Assembly (NCBI GenBank): GCA_023247875.1
Contig: JAHFFQ010000028.1
Location: 1 to 12,129, forward strand
Source of the DNA: Candidatus Omnitrophota bacterium
GTDB taxonomy: Bacteria > Omnitrophota > Gorgyraeia > Gygaellales > Profunditerraquicolaceae
Direction of reading: 5' to 3'
Length of the DNA stretch: 12,129 nucleotides
This document shows positions 1-5,444 of the stretch, piece after piece (position 1 is the stretch's first letter; each line of letters opens with the position of its first letter). Under the pieces are notes generated by a model. That model worked only from the letters and a program-made list of their open reading frames with translations, was not told the DNA's origin and did not search any database. Made by a program: the position numbers and the translations under genes.

Positions 1-316
1 GCTCATAAGATATATTGGTGCTGCCGGCGACGGGCTTAAGGGGATCAATCAATAGGAGGATATCTTTTTTTGTCAGCCAGTGGCCCTGGAATGGAATTGT
101 CAACTCTTCAGCCTCCTGCGGAGAAAGCTTCCAGTTCCCTTTCAGAATGATCTTATTGACAAGAAATTTCTCATCCTGCTCAATTTTACGCCTTAAAGCC
201 TCATCATCCCGGATCATCTCCTGGCTGCGGTCAATACTGCCGATAGTGGGAGTTTCGGCAAAAGCATAGCCTGCCACAAGCACGAATAGGCATATATAGG
301 TAAGAATGATCTTCAT
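1..316 (-). CDS. Exported POTRA-like domain protein (3' part outside the window)
   Basis: ATG at 316 opens a frame that runs off the left edge, leaving 105 visible residues and no stop. Residues 1-20 are a clear Sec signal peptide: MK, a hydrophobic core, then GYAFA before ETPT, giving an AxA-type cleavage site. After cleavage comes a charged helix (about residues 28-50, rich in D, E, R and K). Then a stretch with V..I.LKGN..L...E, TIPFQGHWLTKKDI and LLIDPL (about 51-94) resembles the POTRA fold of ShlB/FhaC-type outer-membrane transporters, where the next element would be the end of a POTRA repeat. Whether a beta-barrel follows or this is a short periplasmic protein cannot be seen. It starts 5 nt after the yajQ stop with no clear Shine-Dalgarno sequence, so translation is probably coupled. 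Export is well supported; the POTRA call is a family-pattern inference. Confidence 0.6.
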   Translation of the reverse strand, partial: MKIILTYICLFVLVAGYAFAETPTIGSIDRSQEMIRDDEALRRKIEQDEKFLVNKIILKGNWKLSPQEAEELTIPFQGHWLTKKDILLLIDPLKPVAGSTNISYE

Positions 317-321
317 ATTGT

Positions 322-816
322 TTACCGGTAATTGCAGAAACTAAGCGGGATAGGGAAATCCAGGCCTTTCAGGTGGACGATAACCGCCTGAAGTTCATCT
401 TTTTTGGCGGAACTGACCTTTATCTTTTCCCCTTCTATCTGGGACTGTACCTTTAAACCCAGCCCTTTTATTATACCGGCCAGCTCCTTTGCCCTCTCCC
501 GGTCAATACCCATGCAGATCTCTACTGCCTGGCGCAAATAACCCTCAAATGCCTTTTCCGGGTCATTGAATTTAAGGGATTTTAGAGAAACCCCTCTTTT
601 TGCCAGCCGCGTTGCCAGGATATCCGTAAGGCTGCGCAGCTTGAAATCATCATCCGCGAGCAGGGTGATCTTCTTTTCCTTACGGTCAAAGGCGATCGAG
701 GATTTACTGCCCTTAAAATCATAACGCTGGCTTAATTCTTTCACCGCCTGATTTACCGCGTTATCAACCTCCTGCAGGTCTACCTCGGAAACAATATCAA
801 AAGAAAAATTTGCCAT
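322..816 (-). CDS. yajQ: YajQ family nucleotide-binding protein, candidate c-di-GMP receptor
   Basis: The 164 residues match the YajQ family in length (about 160) and along the whole chain. The N-terminus FSFDIVSEVDLQEVDNAVNQA, the block RYDFKGSKSSI (31-41), the central CMGIDRERAKELAGIIKGL (101-119) and the C-terminal KVSSAKKDELQAVI (133-146) are all characteristic. The fold is two ferredoxin-like domains and the protein is cytosolic. Family members bind nucleotides or tRNA; in Xanthomonas a YajQ homologue was reported to bind cyclic di-GMP and act as a co-regulator. That role is not universal, so it is only a suggestion here, strengthened by the HD-GYP and PilZ genes in this window. The start is fixed by a perfect AGGAGG 7 nt upstream. 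It lies 18 nt after the GIY-YIG gene in the gpmA transcription unit. Confidence 0.93.
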   Translation of the reverse strand: MANFSFDIVSEVDLQEVDNAVNQAVKELSQRYDFKGSKSSIAFDRKEKKITLLADDDFKLRSLTDILATRLAKRGVSLKSLKFNDPEKAFEGYLRQAVEICMGIDRERAKELAGIIKGLGLKVQSQIEGEKIKVSSAKKDELQAVIVHLKGLDFPIPLSFCNYR

Positions 817-823
817 AAACCAA

Positions 824-829
824 CCTCCT
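824..829 (-). promoter_or_regulatory. Ribosome binding site of yajQ
   Basis: AGGAGG on the minus strand, 7 nt before the ATG at 816, is full anti-Shine-Dalgarno complementarity. The neighbouring genes of this unit lack a good site, so yajQ is probably translated independently and strongly within the operon. Confidence 0.85.
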
Positions 830-834
830 GTAAC

Positions 835-1074
835 TTACCCTATCAACTCCAGTTTTTTCAGCCGCGGCAGGCGCTTTATCTGCGCTTCGCGCTTTAACGC
901 CTTGGGCCTGCTGCTTGCTTTTTCACTATGCACCAGCTTGACCGGCGCCCTGTATTTGGTAAACCTGCAGCCATTGCCGCTGTTATGCTCTTTTACCCGG
1001 CGCTCAAGATCTTTGGTAATGCCGGTATAGAGCTTGTCATCCTTACAGCGGATTATATAAATATACCAGCTCAT
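835..1074 (-). CDS. Small GIY-YIG nuclease-superfamily protein (UPF0213/YhbQ-like)
   Basis: This 79-residue protein is a minimal GIY-YIG domain. Strand one is WYIYIIRC (residues 3-10), the 'YIG' half is YTGIT (16-20), followed by the conserved Arg in LERRVKEHN (23-31). The conserved Glu lies in the helix ALKREAQIKRLPRLKKLELI (59-78), the typical end of the short UPF0213-type proteins. Length matches the family (about 80-100). Related stand-alone proteins are linked to DNA repair or are uncharacterised, so the substrate is unknown. ATG at 1074 follows the stop of the PEBP gene by 7 nt with only a weak ribosome site, implying coupled translation. Residues needed for the nuclease fold appear present; activity is inferred. 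Confidence 0.88.
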   Translation of the reverse strand: MSWYIYIIRCKDDKLYTGITKDLERRVKEHNSGNGCRFTKYRAPVKLVHSEKASSRPKALKREAQIKRLPRLKKLELIG

Positions 1075-1081
1075 GAAACCG

Positions 1082-1606
1082 TCACTTTTTCTTATATAAG
1101 CCGATCAATTCAGCCTTAGCCAATATGTGAGGGCCGATCGCCTTCTCTAGATCCGGCTTGCGCAGCCCTTTTTCTAAATTCAACATTTTATCAAGGGCGT
1201 AAACTTTGAAAAAGTAACGGTGCGCTCCTGTGGGCGGGCAGGGGCCGACATAATCCTGCCTCCCCGAGCTGTTAACCCCCTGTTCCCCCGGGATGCTTTT
1301 TTCTTCTATGCCGGCGTTAACAGGGATATCATAAACTACCCAGTGCACAAAATCGCCGCTTGCGGCATCAGGGTCATCCATGATCAGGGCCAGGCTTTTG
1401 GTCCCCGCGGGAATACCCTCAATGGTCAAAGCAGGATTTATAGAATCCCCCTGGCAGGTGAATTTTTCCGGTAGAGATCCGTTGTGCTCAAATGCCGGGC
1501 TTGATAAACGCATATCACTACCCTCCTCTGCCTTGGATTCAACAATTAATGTTAATGATATAAATCCTGCTAAGAGTATAACGACAAACTTCCTGATTTC
1601 CACCAT
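1082..1606 (-). CDS. Exported PEBP / YbhB-YbcL family protein (Raf-kinase-inhibitor-like)
   Basis: 174 residues. Residues 1-26 form a signal peptide (MVEIRK, a hydrophobic core from 7 to 22, ESKA), so the mature protein should be periplasmic or envelope-bound. The mature part is a bacterial PEBP domain: LSSPAFEHNGSLPEKFTCQG (34-53), DDPDA (77-81), FVHWVVYDIP (86-95) and GPCPPTGAHRYFFKVYALD (121-139). Those include the conserved Asp, His and GxxPP..HRY residues of the anion-binding pocket. E. coli YbhB is cytosolic and starts near the internal Met32, whereas YbcL-type members are exported; this is the exported layout. Cellular role in bacteria is largely unknown. ATG at 1606 lies 9 nt after the gpmA stop, so it is cotranscribed with gpmA. 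The family call is firm; function is not. Confidence 0.93.
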   Translation of the reverse strand: MVEIRKFVVILLAGFISLTLIVESKAEEGSDMRLSSPAFEHNGSLPEKFTCQGDSINPALTIEGIPAGTKSLALIMDDPDAASGDFVHWVVYDIPVNAGIEEKSIPGEQGVNSSGRQDYVGPCPPTGAHRYFFKVYALDKMLNLEKGLRKPDLEKAIGPHILAKAELIGLYKKK

Positions 1607-1615
1607 CTACCCGCC

Positions 1616-2362
1616 TTACTTTGCTTTACCCTGGTTTGCCACTGCCTCCATAGCCTTCTTTACCGCTTCCGGATCACCCAGATAATAGCTCTTTAATGGT
1701 TTTAAATCATCATCCAGTTCATAAACCAGCGGTATGCCGGTGGGTATATTTAAATTCACGATCTTCTCTTCGGAAATATTGTCCAGGTATTTGACCATGG
1801 CGCGCAAAGAATTTCCGTGCGCGGCGATGATCACCCGCTTGCCGCTTTTTACTACGGGGGCAATCGTTTCATGCCAGTAAGGCAGAAAACGGGCTACGGT
1901 ATCCTTCAGGCATTCTGTAAGCGGCAGCTCTTTCAGGCTAAGCTCCTTGTAACGCGGATCAAGCCCCGGATAACGCGGGTCCTTCTTATCCAGCGGCATG
2001 GGGGGAATATCATAACTTCTCCTCCAGATCAAAACCTGCTCCTCCCCGTATCTTGCTGCGGTCTCGGATTTATTCAATCCCTGCAGAGCGCCGTAATGCC
2101 TTTCATTCAGCCGCCAGGAGTTATATACCGGGAGCCACATCAAGTCCATTTCATCAAGGACCAGCCAGAGGGTGCGGATCGCCCTCTTTAAAACTGAGGT
2201 ATAGGCCAAATCAAATATAAAGCCTTCTTTCTTTAGCAGCTCTCCGGCCTTCTTTGCCTCCTTAACACCTTTCTCTGAAAGATCCACATCAGTCCAGCCG
2301 GTAAAACGGTTCTCTTTATTCCAGGTGCTTTCTCCATGCCTCAACAAAACCAGCTTTTTCAT
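1616..2362 (-). CDS. gpmA: 2,3-bisphosphoglycerate-dependent phosphoglycerate mutase
   Basis: It interconverts 3- and 2-phosphoglycerate in glycolysis and gluconeogenesis in the cytosol through a phosphohistidine. The 248 residues match GpmA length (E. coli 250). LRHGES with the nucleophilic His9 is followed by [21 protein letters not shown] (Arg60), [11 protein letters not shown] with catalytic Glu87, and AAHGNSLRA with the second catalytic His182. The C-terminus keeps the dPGM-type tail, with [12 protein letters not shown] and [13 protein letters not shown] codon sits immediately before the ATG, but the AGGAGG is only 2 nt from the TTG and 5 nt from the ATG at 2362, so ATG is chosen. It is first in a unit with the PEBP, GIY-YIG and YajQ genes, behind its own promoter. 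Confidence 0.96.
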   Translation of the reverse strand: MKKLVLLRHGESTWNKENRFTGWTDVDLSEKGVKEAKKAGELLKKEGFIFDLAYTSVLKRAIRTLWLVLDEMDLMWLPVYNSWRLNERHYGALQGLNKSETAARYGEEQVLIWRRSYDIPPMPLDKKDPRYPGLDPRYKELSLKELPLTECLKDTVARFLPYWHETIAPVVKSGKRVIIAAHGNSLRAMVKYLDNISEEKIVNLNIPTGIPLVYELDDDLKPLKSYYLGDPEAVKKAMEAVANQGKAK

Positions 2363-2367
2363 CAAAT

Positions 2368-2373
2368 CCTCCT
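2368..2373 (-). promoter_or_regulatory. Ribosome binding site of gpmA
   Basis: AGGAGG on the minus strand, 5 nt before the ATG at 2362. Its position argues against the TTG at 2365 as the initiator. Confidence 0.8.
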
Positions 2374-2395
2374 ATTGTCTTCTAATTTATGCTTT

Positions 2396-2424
2396 ATTCT
2401 AACCCTCAAACATCTTTTTGGCAA
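2396..2424 (-). promoter_or_regulatory. Predicted sigma-70 promoter of the gpmA unit
   Basis: On the minus strand a -35 box TTGCCA (2424-2419) is followed by exactly 17 nt and a -10 box TAGAAT (2401-2396). Each differs from consensus at one position. Transcription should start near 2389, giving a leader of about 27 nt before the gpmA ATG. It lies in the only gap between gpmA and DUF2062, just downstream of a repeat/hairpin. Predicted from sequence only. Confidence 0.65.
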
Positions 2425-2435
2425 GCTAAAAAGCA

Positions 2436-2453
2436 AAAAGTGGGGACACTTCT
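2436..2453 (-). terminator. Hairpin with T-tract; possible weak terminator or REP-like repeat unit
   Basis: On the minus strand AAGTG-TCCC-CACTT forms a 5-bp stem with a 4-nt loop, extendable to 7 bp through a G-T wobble. It is followed by TTTTT, GC and TTTTT. It lies about 35 nt after the DUF2062 stop and before the gpmA promoter, a sensible place to end the upstream transcript. The stem is short, so it may equally be part of the adjacent repeat. Confidence 0.4.
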
Positions 2454-2465
2454 CCGATTGGATCC

Positions 2466-2501
2466 AGAAACGTCCCTGCTTTGGGTTAAGAAACGTCCCT
2501 G
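2466..2501 (-). repeat. Two 13-bp direct repeats overlapping the 3' end of the DUF2062 gene
   Basis: CAGGGACGTTTCT on the minus strand occurs identically at 2501-2489 and 2478-2466, so the period is 23 bp. The first copy encodes the last residues (RDVS) of the DUF2062 protein and runs into its TAA. The hairpin at 2436-2453 follows 12 nt later. Motifs of this GGGACGTTTC / GTGTCCCC kind recall intergenic REP-like repeats of environmental bacteria mobilised by REP-associated tyrosine transposases. That link is from memory, and no transposase gene is in the window. Confidence 0.6.
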
Positions 2502-2953
2502 AAAATATTGATTATGGATAGGGTTAGCAGGTAGCTTGCCGCGGCCAACAATAAACCGATGATCAGATAACCGGTAATCACCGGCAGGAGCACATCCAGA
2601 AAAGAAAGCTTGAAGAATTTAGCCCAGCTAAAATCATGGAGCAGCCCCTGCATCTTCCGGTCCACATCCTGCCAGTGTAATCCAAGCGCAAGAGAACCCG
2701 CTTTTATCGCCAGCACAAGAGTCACCAGGCTAAGCCAGGTATTGGTCAGTAAACTGCCCAGGAGGGCTGCTGCCCTGTTTGCCCGGAAGATAAATGCCAG
2801 GAATAACGCCGCCACCGGCCCGGTCCCAGGCATAAACCCGGAAAATACCCCCAGGCCTACCCCTAAAGCGATTCTTTGCGGAGAGTCATTGATCTTAAAG
2901 AGCTTGCTGACAATGACACTGAACAATTTCTTAAGCACCGGTTCTCCAGGCAT
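2486..2953 (-). CDS. DUF2062 domain membrane protein
   Basis: 155 residues with the DUF2062 signature: NDSPQRIALGVGLGVFSGFMPGTGP (22-46), then FRANRAAALLGSLLTNTW (56-73). Hydrophobic segments at about 29-57, 61-91 and 117-150 make it an integral inner-membrane protein with a basic, cytosolic N-terminus. Family function is unknown; DUF2062 also occurs as a tail on some glycosyltransferases. ATG at 2953 follows the radical SAM stop by 2 nt with no Shine-Dalgarno sequence, implying coupled translation. It is the last gene of the PilZ/DUF4416/radical SAM unit. The last four residues and stop codon come from a 13-bp repeat, so the native C-terminus may have been altered by repeat insertion. Confidence 0.85.
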   Translation of the reverse strand: MPGEPVLKKLFSVIVSKLFKINDSPQRIALGVGLGVFSGFMPGTGPVAALFLAFIFRANRAAALLGSLLTNTWLSLVTLVLAIKAGSLALGLHWQDVDRKMQGLLHDFSWAKFFKLSFLDVLLPVITGYLIIGLLLAAASYLLTLSIINIFRDVS

Positions 2954-2955
2954 AT

Positions 2956-3915
2956 TTAAGCGGGCTTAATGTTGACTCCGGCAAAACGCTCGGAGCCGTA
3001 TGAGTCCTGGATCCAGCCGTTAAGCAGATCATAACTCTCCAGTATTTTCTTTGCCTCCTCATACTCTTCTTTCTTCAGGCGACGGCTGATCTCCGGATAA
3101 CCGGATGCTTTATGGTAGGGAAGATACTGGCTCATCAGGCTGATATAGGTATCCTTTGATATTTCTTCGGCGATAAACCGCATTATCTTGTCCGTACCTG
3201 AGGCCCGGTTTGGCAGCACCAGGTGCCTTATGATCAAGCCCCTCCTGATCAATCCATCAGAATCAAATTCCGCTCTCCCCACCTGGCGGTACATCTCCCT
3301 GACCGCTTCCTGATTATATCGCGGATAATCCACGGCTTGAGATAATTTCTTGGAGATCGCGCCATCCGCGTAACGCATATCCGGGAGATATATATCAATT
3401 ATACCGTCGAGCAATTTTATGGCCCCGGGCAATTCATAACCGCTGGTATTATAGACCAGGGGGATCTTTAATCCCTGCTCGCAAGCCGGCTGAAGGGCTT
3501 TAAGTATCTGCGGCAAAACATGCGTGGGGGTAACCAGGTTGATATTATGGCAGCCCATGCCTTGCAGTTTTAACATAACTTCGGCCAGCTCCTCAGATGT
3601 ATATTCTTTCCCCGCTCCCAGTTGACTGAACTCATAGTTCTGGCAATAGACACATCCCATATTGCAGTGACTAAAGAATATGGTCCCGGAGCCTTTAGTG
3701 CCGGAAATGGGCGGCTCCTCACCGTGATGGCTCAAAAAACTGTAGACTTTGGCGAGTTTTCCGGCCTTACAAAAACCGGTTTTATTTTCCAGGCGGTTAA
3801 CTTTGCATTTACGCGGACAGATAGCGCAAGAACTCAAAGTATCAAAAAGCCGGGCGGCTATTTCTCCTAATTTTCCGCTTTCAAACGCTTTAAGGTATGA
3901 GGGATAATCCGGCAT
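2956..3915 (-). CDS. PflX-like radical SAM protein (COG1313 type)
   Basis: 319 residues. A radical SAM cluster motif CNMGCVYC (Cys84, Cys88, Cys91; CxxxCxxC) would bind a 4Fe-4S cluster and S-adenosylmethionine. It is preceded by a second cysteine set, C30-x2-C33-x3-C37-x11-C49, in CAICPRKCKVN...GFCKAG, probably another metal site. GEEPPISGTKGSGTIFFSHCN, TPTHVLPQI, YNTSGYE and DIYLPDMRY follow as in the 'putative pyruvate formate-lyase activating enzyme' family PflX. No formate-lyase partner is nearby, so activation of a glycyl radical enzyme is unproven and the substrate is unknown. The ATG at 3915 lies 2 nt after the DUF4416 stop. Family assignment is firm; reaction is not. Confidence 0.9.
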   Translation of the reverse strand: MPDYPSYLKAFESGKLGEIAARLFDTLSSCAICPRKCKVNRLENKTGFCKAGKLAKVYSFLSHHGEEPPISGTKGSGTIFFSHCNMGCVYCQNYEFSQLGAGKEYTSEELAEVMLKLQGMGCHNINLVTPTHVLPQILKALQPACEQGLKIPLVYNTSGYELPGAIKLLDGIIDIYLPDMRYADGAISKKLSQAVDYPRYNQEAVREMYRQVGRAEFDSDGLIRRGLIIRHLVLPNRASGTDKIMRFIAEEISKDTYISLMSQYLPYHKASGYPEISRRLKKEEYEEAKKILESYDLLNGWIQDSYGSERFAGVNIKPA

Positions 3916-3917
3916 TG

Positions 3918-4430
3918 TCAGGCAGCATAAAGTTTTCTGATCTGGTTAAAAATAGCGATATACTCGGCAGTGCGATAATCCGGATAGGTCCAATCATTGG
4001 GAGAGAATGAATCATTCCTGTAGGATAGGGTTATCTCGGCGAGGATGCCTTTACGCAGATATATCCTGTGGGCATAATCCTTAGTTGAGGCCAACACAAG
4101 TTTAGCCATATCCACATATCCCGGGTCAATATTGACCAGGCGGGATTTTCCGCTTAAAAACCTGGACTCCAATCTATTGGTATATAGCTTGACCCGGTAA
4201 AGACCCTCCGGGCGGATCAGCCTGCGGAAGCTGATAAATTTCCTTTTAAGCCCCTTACCCATCTCCGGCTCATAGTAATCCGTATAATTAAAATCAATCG
4301 CCGGCGACTGAAAATCAATGCTGCCGAATTTTCTTCTTAGTTTATTTTTGGCTCCGGCAAATACGGCTTCATCCTTATAGATGAAGCCGACAATCAGCTT
4401 TACCGGGTTATATTTTCTGGTTTTTCCCAA
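3918..4430 (-). CDS. DUF4416 family protein
   Basis: 170 residues matching DUF4416 from end to end: PVKLIVGFIYKDE (9-21), KFGSIDFQSPAIDFNYTDYY (34-53), EMGKGLKRKFISF (56-68), NIDPGYVDMAKLVLASTKDY (100-119), HRIYLRKGILAEITL (121-135) and WTYPDYRTAEYI (147-158). It is soluble with no signal peptide. The function of the family is unknown. The start is TTG at 4430, 11 nt after the upstream PilZ stop. No ATG is available before the conserved PVKLIVG block, and no good ribosome site is visible, so the exact initiator is less sure than the frame. It directly precedes the PflX-like radical SAM gene with a 2-nt gap. Confidence 0.9.
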   Translation of the reverse strand: MGKTRKYNPVKLIVGFIYKDEAVFAGAKNKLRRKFGSIDFQSPAIDFNYTDYYEPEMGKGLKRKFISFRRLIRPEGLYRVKLYTNRLESRFLSGKSRLVNIDPGYVDMAKLVLASTKDYAHRIYLRKGILAEITLSYRNDSFSPNDWTYPDYRTAEYIAIFNQIRKLYAA

Positions 4431-4441
4431 TTGAGGAATTC

Positions 4442-4786
4442 TTAAGGCAGGAACCGGCTTATATACTGAGTGATCTTTTTACGCTGCTCAGGCCGGATCT
4501 GATTAAAGAATATGGCGATGTTGAAGCCGCCCCTGGCCTCATCTTCGGTCCTGACCACTACACCCTTGCATTCGACAACCACATTCTTATGCGCCTGCTT
4601 ATTATCAGGCAGGCACAACTTTACGGAGATCTTGGTAAAAGGAGGCATATATTTATCCAGGTGGCAATAAGCGCCCACGCAGCTGAGATTATGGGTGGAG
4701 GTGGAGAAATCATAGCCGTTTACCGCCACGTTAAGCGGCAGCTTATGATCTAACCTGGGATTGACCCTGCGTTCTCTGATATTCAT
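4442..4786 (-). CDS. PilZ domain protein, second copy in the operon
   Basis: A 114-residue single-domain PilZ protein, the usual cyclic-di-GMP receptor fold. The RxxxR ligand motif is R7-VNP-R11 and the (D/N)xSxxG motif is N33-L-S35-CV-G38, with Asn in place of Asp, a common variant. The strands V.LCLPDNK (55-63), VVECKGVVVRTED (70-82) and GGFNIAIFFNQI (87-98) and the helix RPEQRKKITQYI complete the barrel. It has no output domain, so it would act by binding a partner. ATG at 4786 overlaps the stop of the four-cysteine protein in TAATG, so translation is coupled. Ligand binding is expected from the motifs but not shown. Confidence 0.88.
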   Translation of the reverse strand: MNIRERRVNPRLDHKLPLNVAVNGYDFSTSTHNLSCVGAYCHLDKYMPPFTKISVKLCLPDNKQAHKNVVVECKGVVVRTEDEARGGFNIAIFFNQIRPEQRKKITQYISRFLP

Positions 4787-4986
4787 TACGCCTTCTTTTC
4801 TTCCTTTGCCTCTGTTTTGGACTTAGCGATAAACGCCCGCCAGCATTTTTTGCCGCAATAGAATTTACCGTCGCGGTAATAACGTTTTAATTTCTTGATC
4901 GGTTTATTGCAGGAAAGGCAATTGGTCTGCTTTTCCGCCTTTGGTTTTGCCTCTGCTCCCTGCTCCTTAACTGCTTCGGGTGACAT
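4786..4986 (-). CDS. Small four-cysteine (zinc-ribbon-like) protein
   Basis: 66 residues: a charged, low-complexity N-terminus (1-20), a compact core with C23-x2-C26-x17-C44-x3-C48, and a Lys/Glu-rich tail (54-66). The core NCLSCNKPIKKLKRYYRDG then KFYCGKKCWRAF resembles small treble-clef or FCS/TRASH-type zinc fingers, with aromatic and basic residues that could contact nucleic acid or protein. I cannot name a family. AAGGAA about 8 nt before the ATG at 4986 supports the start. Its stop overlaps the downstream PilZ start by 1 nt, and it follows another PilZ gene by 30 nt. The tight coupling suggests it is made with the PilZ proteins and may work with them. Confidence 0.8.
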   Translation of the reverse strand: MSPEAVKEQGAEAKPKAEKQTNCLSCNKPIKKLKRYYRDGKFYCGKKCWRAFIAKSKTEAKEEKKA

Positions 4987-5016
4987 TTCTTATCTTCCTT
5001 TCCTTAAAAAGACCGG

Positions 5017-5361
5017 TTAACTAAGCTGCCCGTCCACAAAATCTTCAAGGTATTTCCGTTCAAGCACGTCGAACTCCATAAACTGTATCCCCATCTGGTT
5101 ACGGTATGAATGCGGCAACGGGCTTGACCAGGCTACCCTGCCAACCGGCCTTAATACGCGGTTTAAAAGGTTGATTTCAAGCACTACCGGAGTAGAGGTG
5201 GGAATAAATCTATCGCTACTGAACTTTAAACCACCGCAGCTGATATCGCTGCTGACAGCGCTCTCAAAATCAGGCCGGCCCCTGAACTGATAACGGAACT
5301 GTACCTGAGAATCTATCCTGGGGAAAAACCGCGCGACTTGCTTCTTTTCCAGAATTGCCAT
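5017..5361 (-). CDS. PilZ domain protein, first gene of the operon
   Basis: 114 residues forming a stand-alone PilZ domain. The ligand motifs are intact: R11-FFP-R15 (RxxxR) and D39-I-S41-CG-G44 (DxSxxG). LKFSSDRFIPTSTPVVLEI (45-63), RPVGRVAWSSPLP (71-83) and NQMGIQFMEFD (88-98) are the barrel strands, followed by an amphipathic helix LERKYLEDFV. It is probably a cytosolic cyclic-di-GMP receptor with a partner protein for output. It differs strongly in sequence from the other PilZ gene at 4442-4786, so it is not a recent duplicate. GGGAG just before the ATG at 5361 is the ribosome site. It is the first gene behind the promoter at 5416-5444, with a leader of about 48 nt. Confidence 0.9.
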   Translation of the reverse strand: MAILEKKQVARFFPRIDSQVQFRYQFRGRPDFESAVSSDISCGGLKFSSDRFIPTSTPVVLEINLLNRVLRPVGRVAWSSPLPHSYRNQMGIQFMEFDVLERKYLEDFVDGQLS

Positions 5362-5415
5362 TTGCTCCCTTTGTTTACGAGGCAGCCGTGGCTATCTCTC
5401 TTACCCCTTTAAAAA

Positions 5416-5444
5416 AATATAACACATATTCATAAATATGTCAA
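5416..5444 (-). promoter_or_regulatory. Strong predicted sigma-70 promoter of the PilZ operon
   Basis: On the minus strand a perfect -35 TTGACA (5444-5439) is separated by exactly 17 nt from a -10 box TATATT (5421-5416), preceded by TG in the extended -10 position. The -35 box overlaps the aroB stop codon (5443-5441). A 6-bp dyad CATATT-N4-AATATG (5440-5425) fills most of the spacer and could be an operator or simply AT-rich sequence. Transcription should start near 5409. Predicted from sequence only. Confidence 0.75.

Noticed and set aside
2363..2365. TTG immediately before the gpmA ATG as initiator
   Set aside because: It is only 2 nt from AGGAGG; the ATG at 2362 has proper spacing and matches family N-termini.
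2466..2501. CRISPR-like repeat
   Set aside because: There are only two 13-bp units with a 10-bp spacer and no cas gene; far too short for an array.
5425..5440. CATATT/AATATG dyad as an aroB terminator
   Set aside because: The stem is short and all but AT-only, it lies within the promoter spacer, and a terminator there is less convincing than the promoter.
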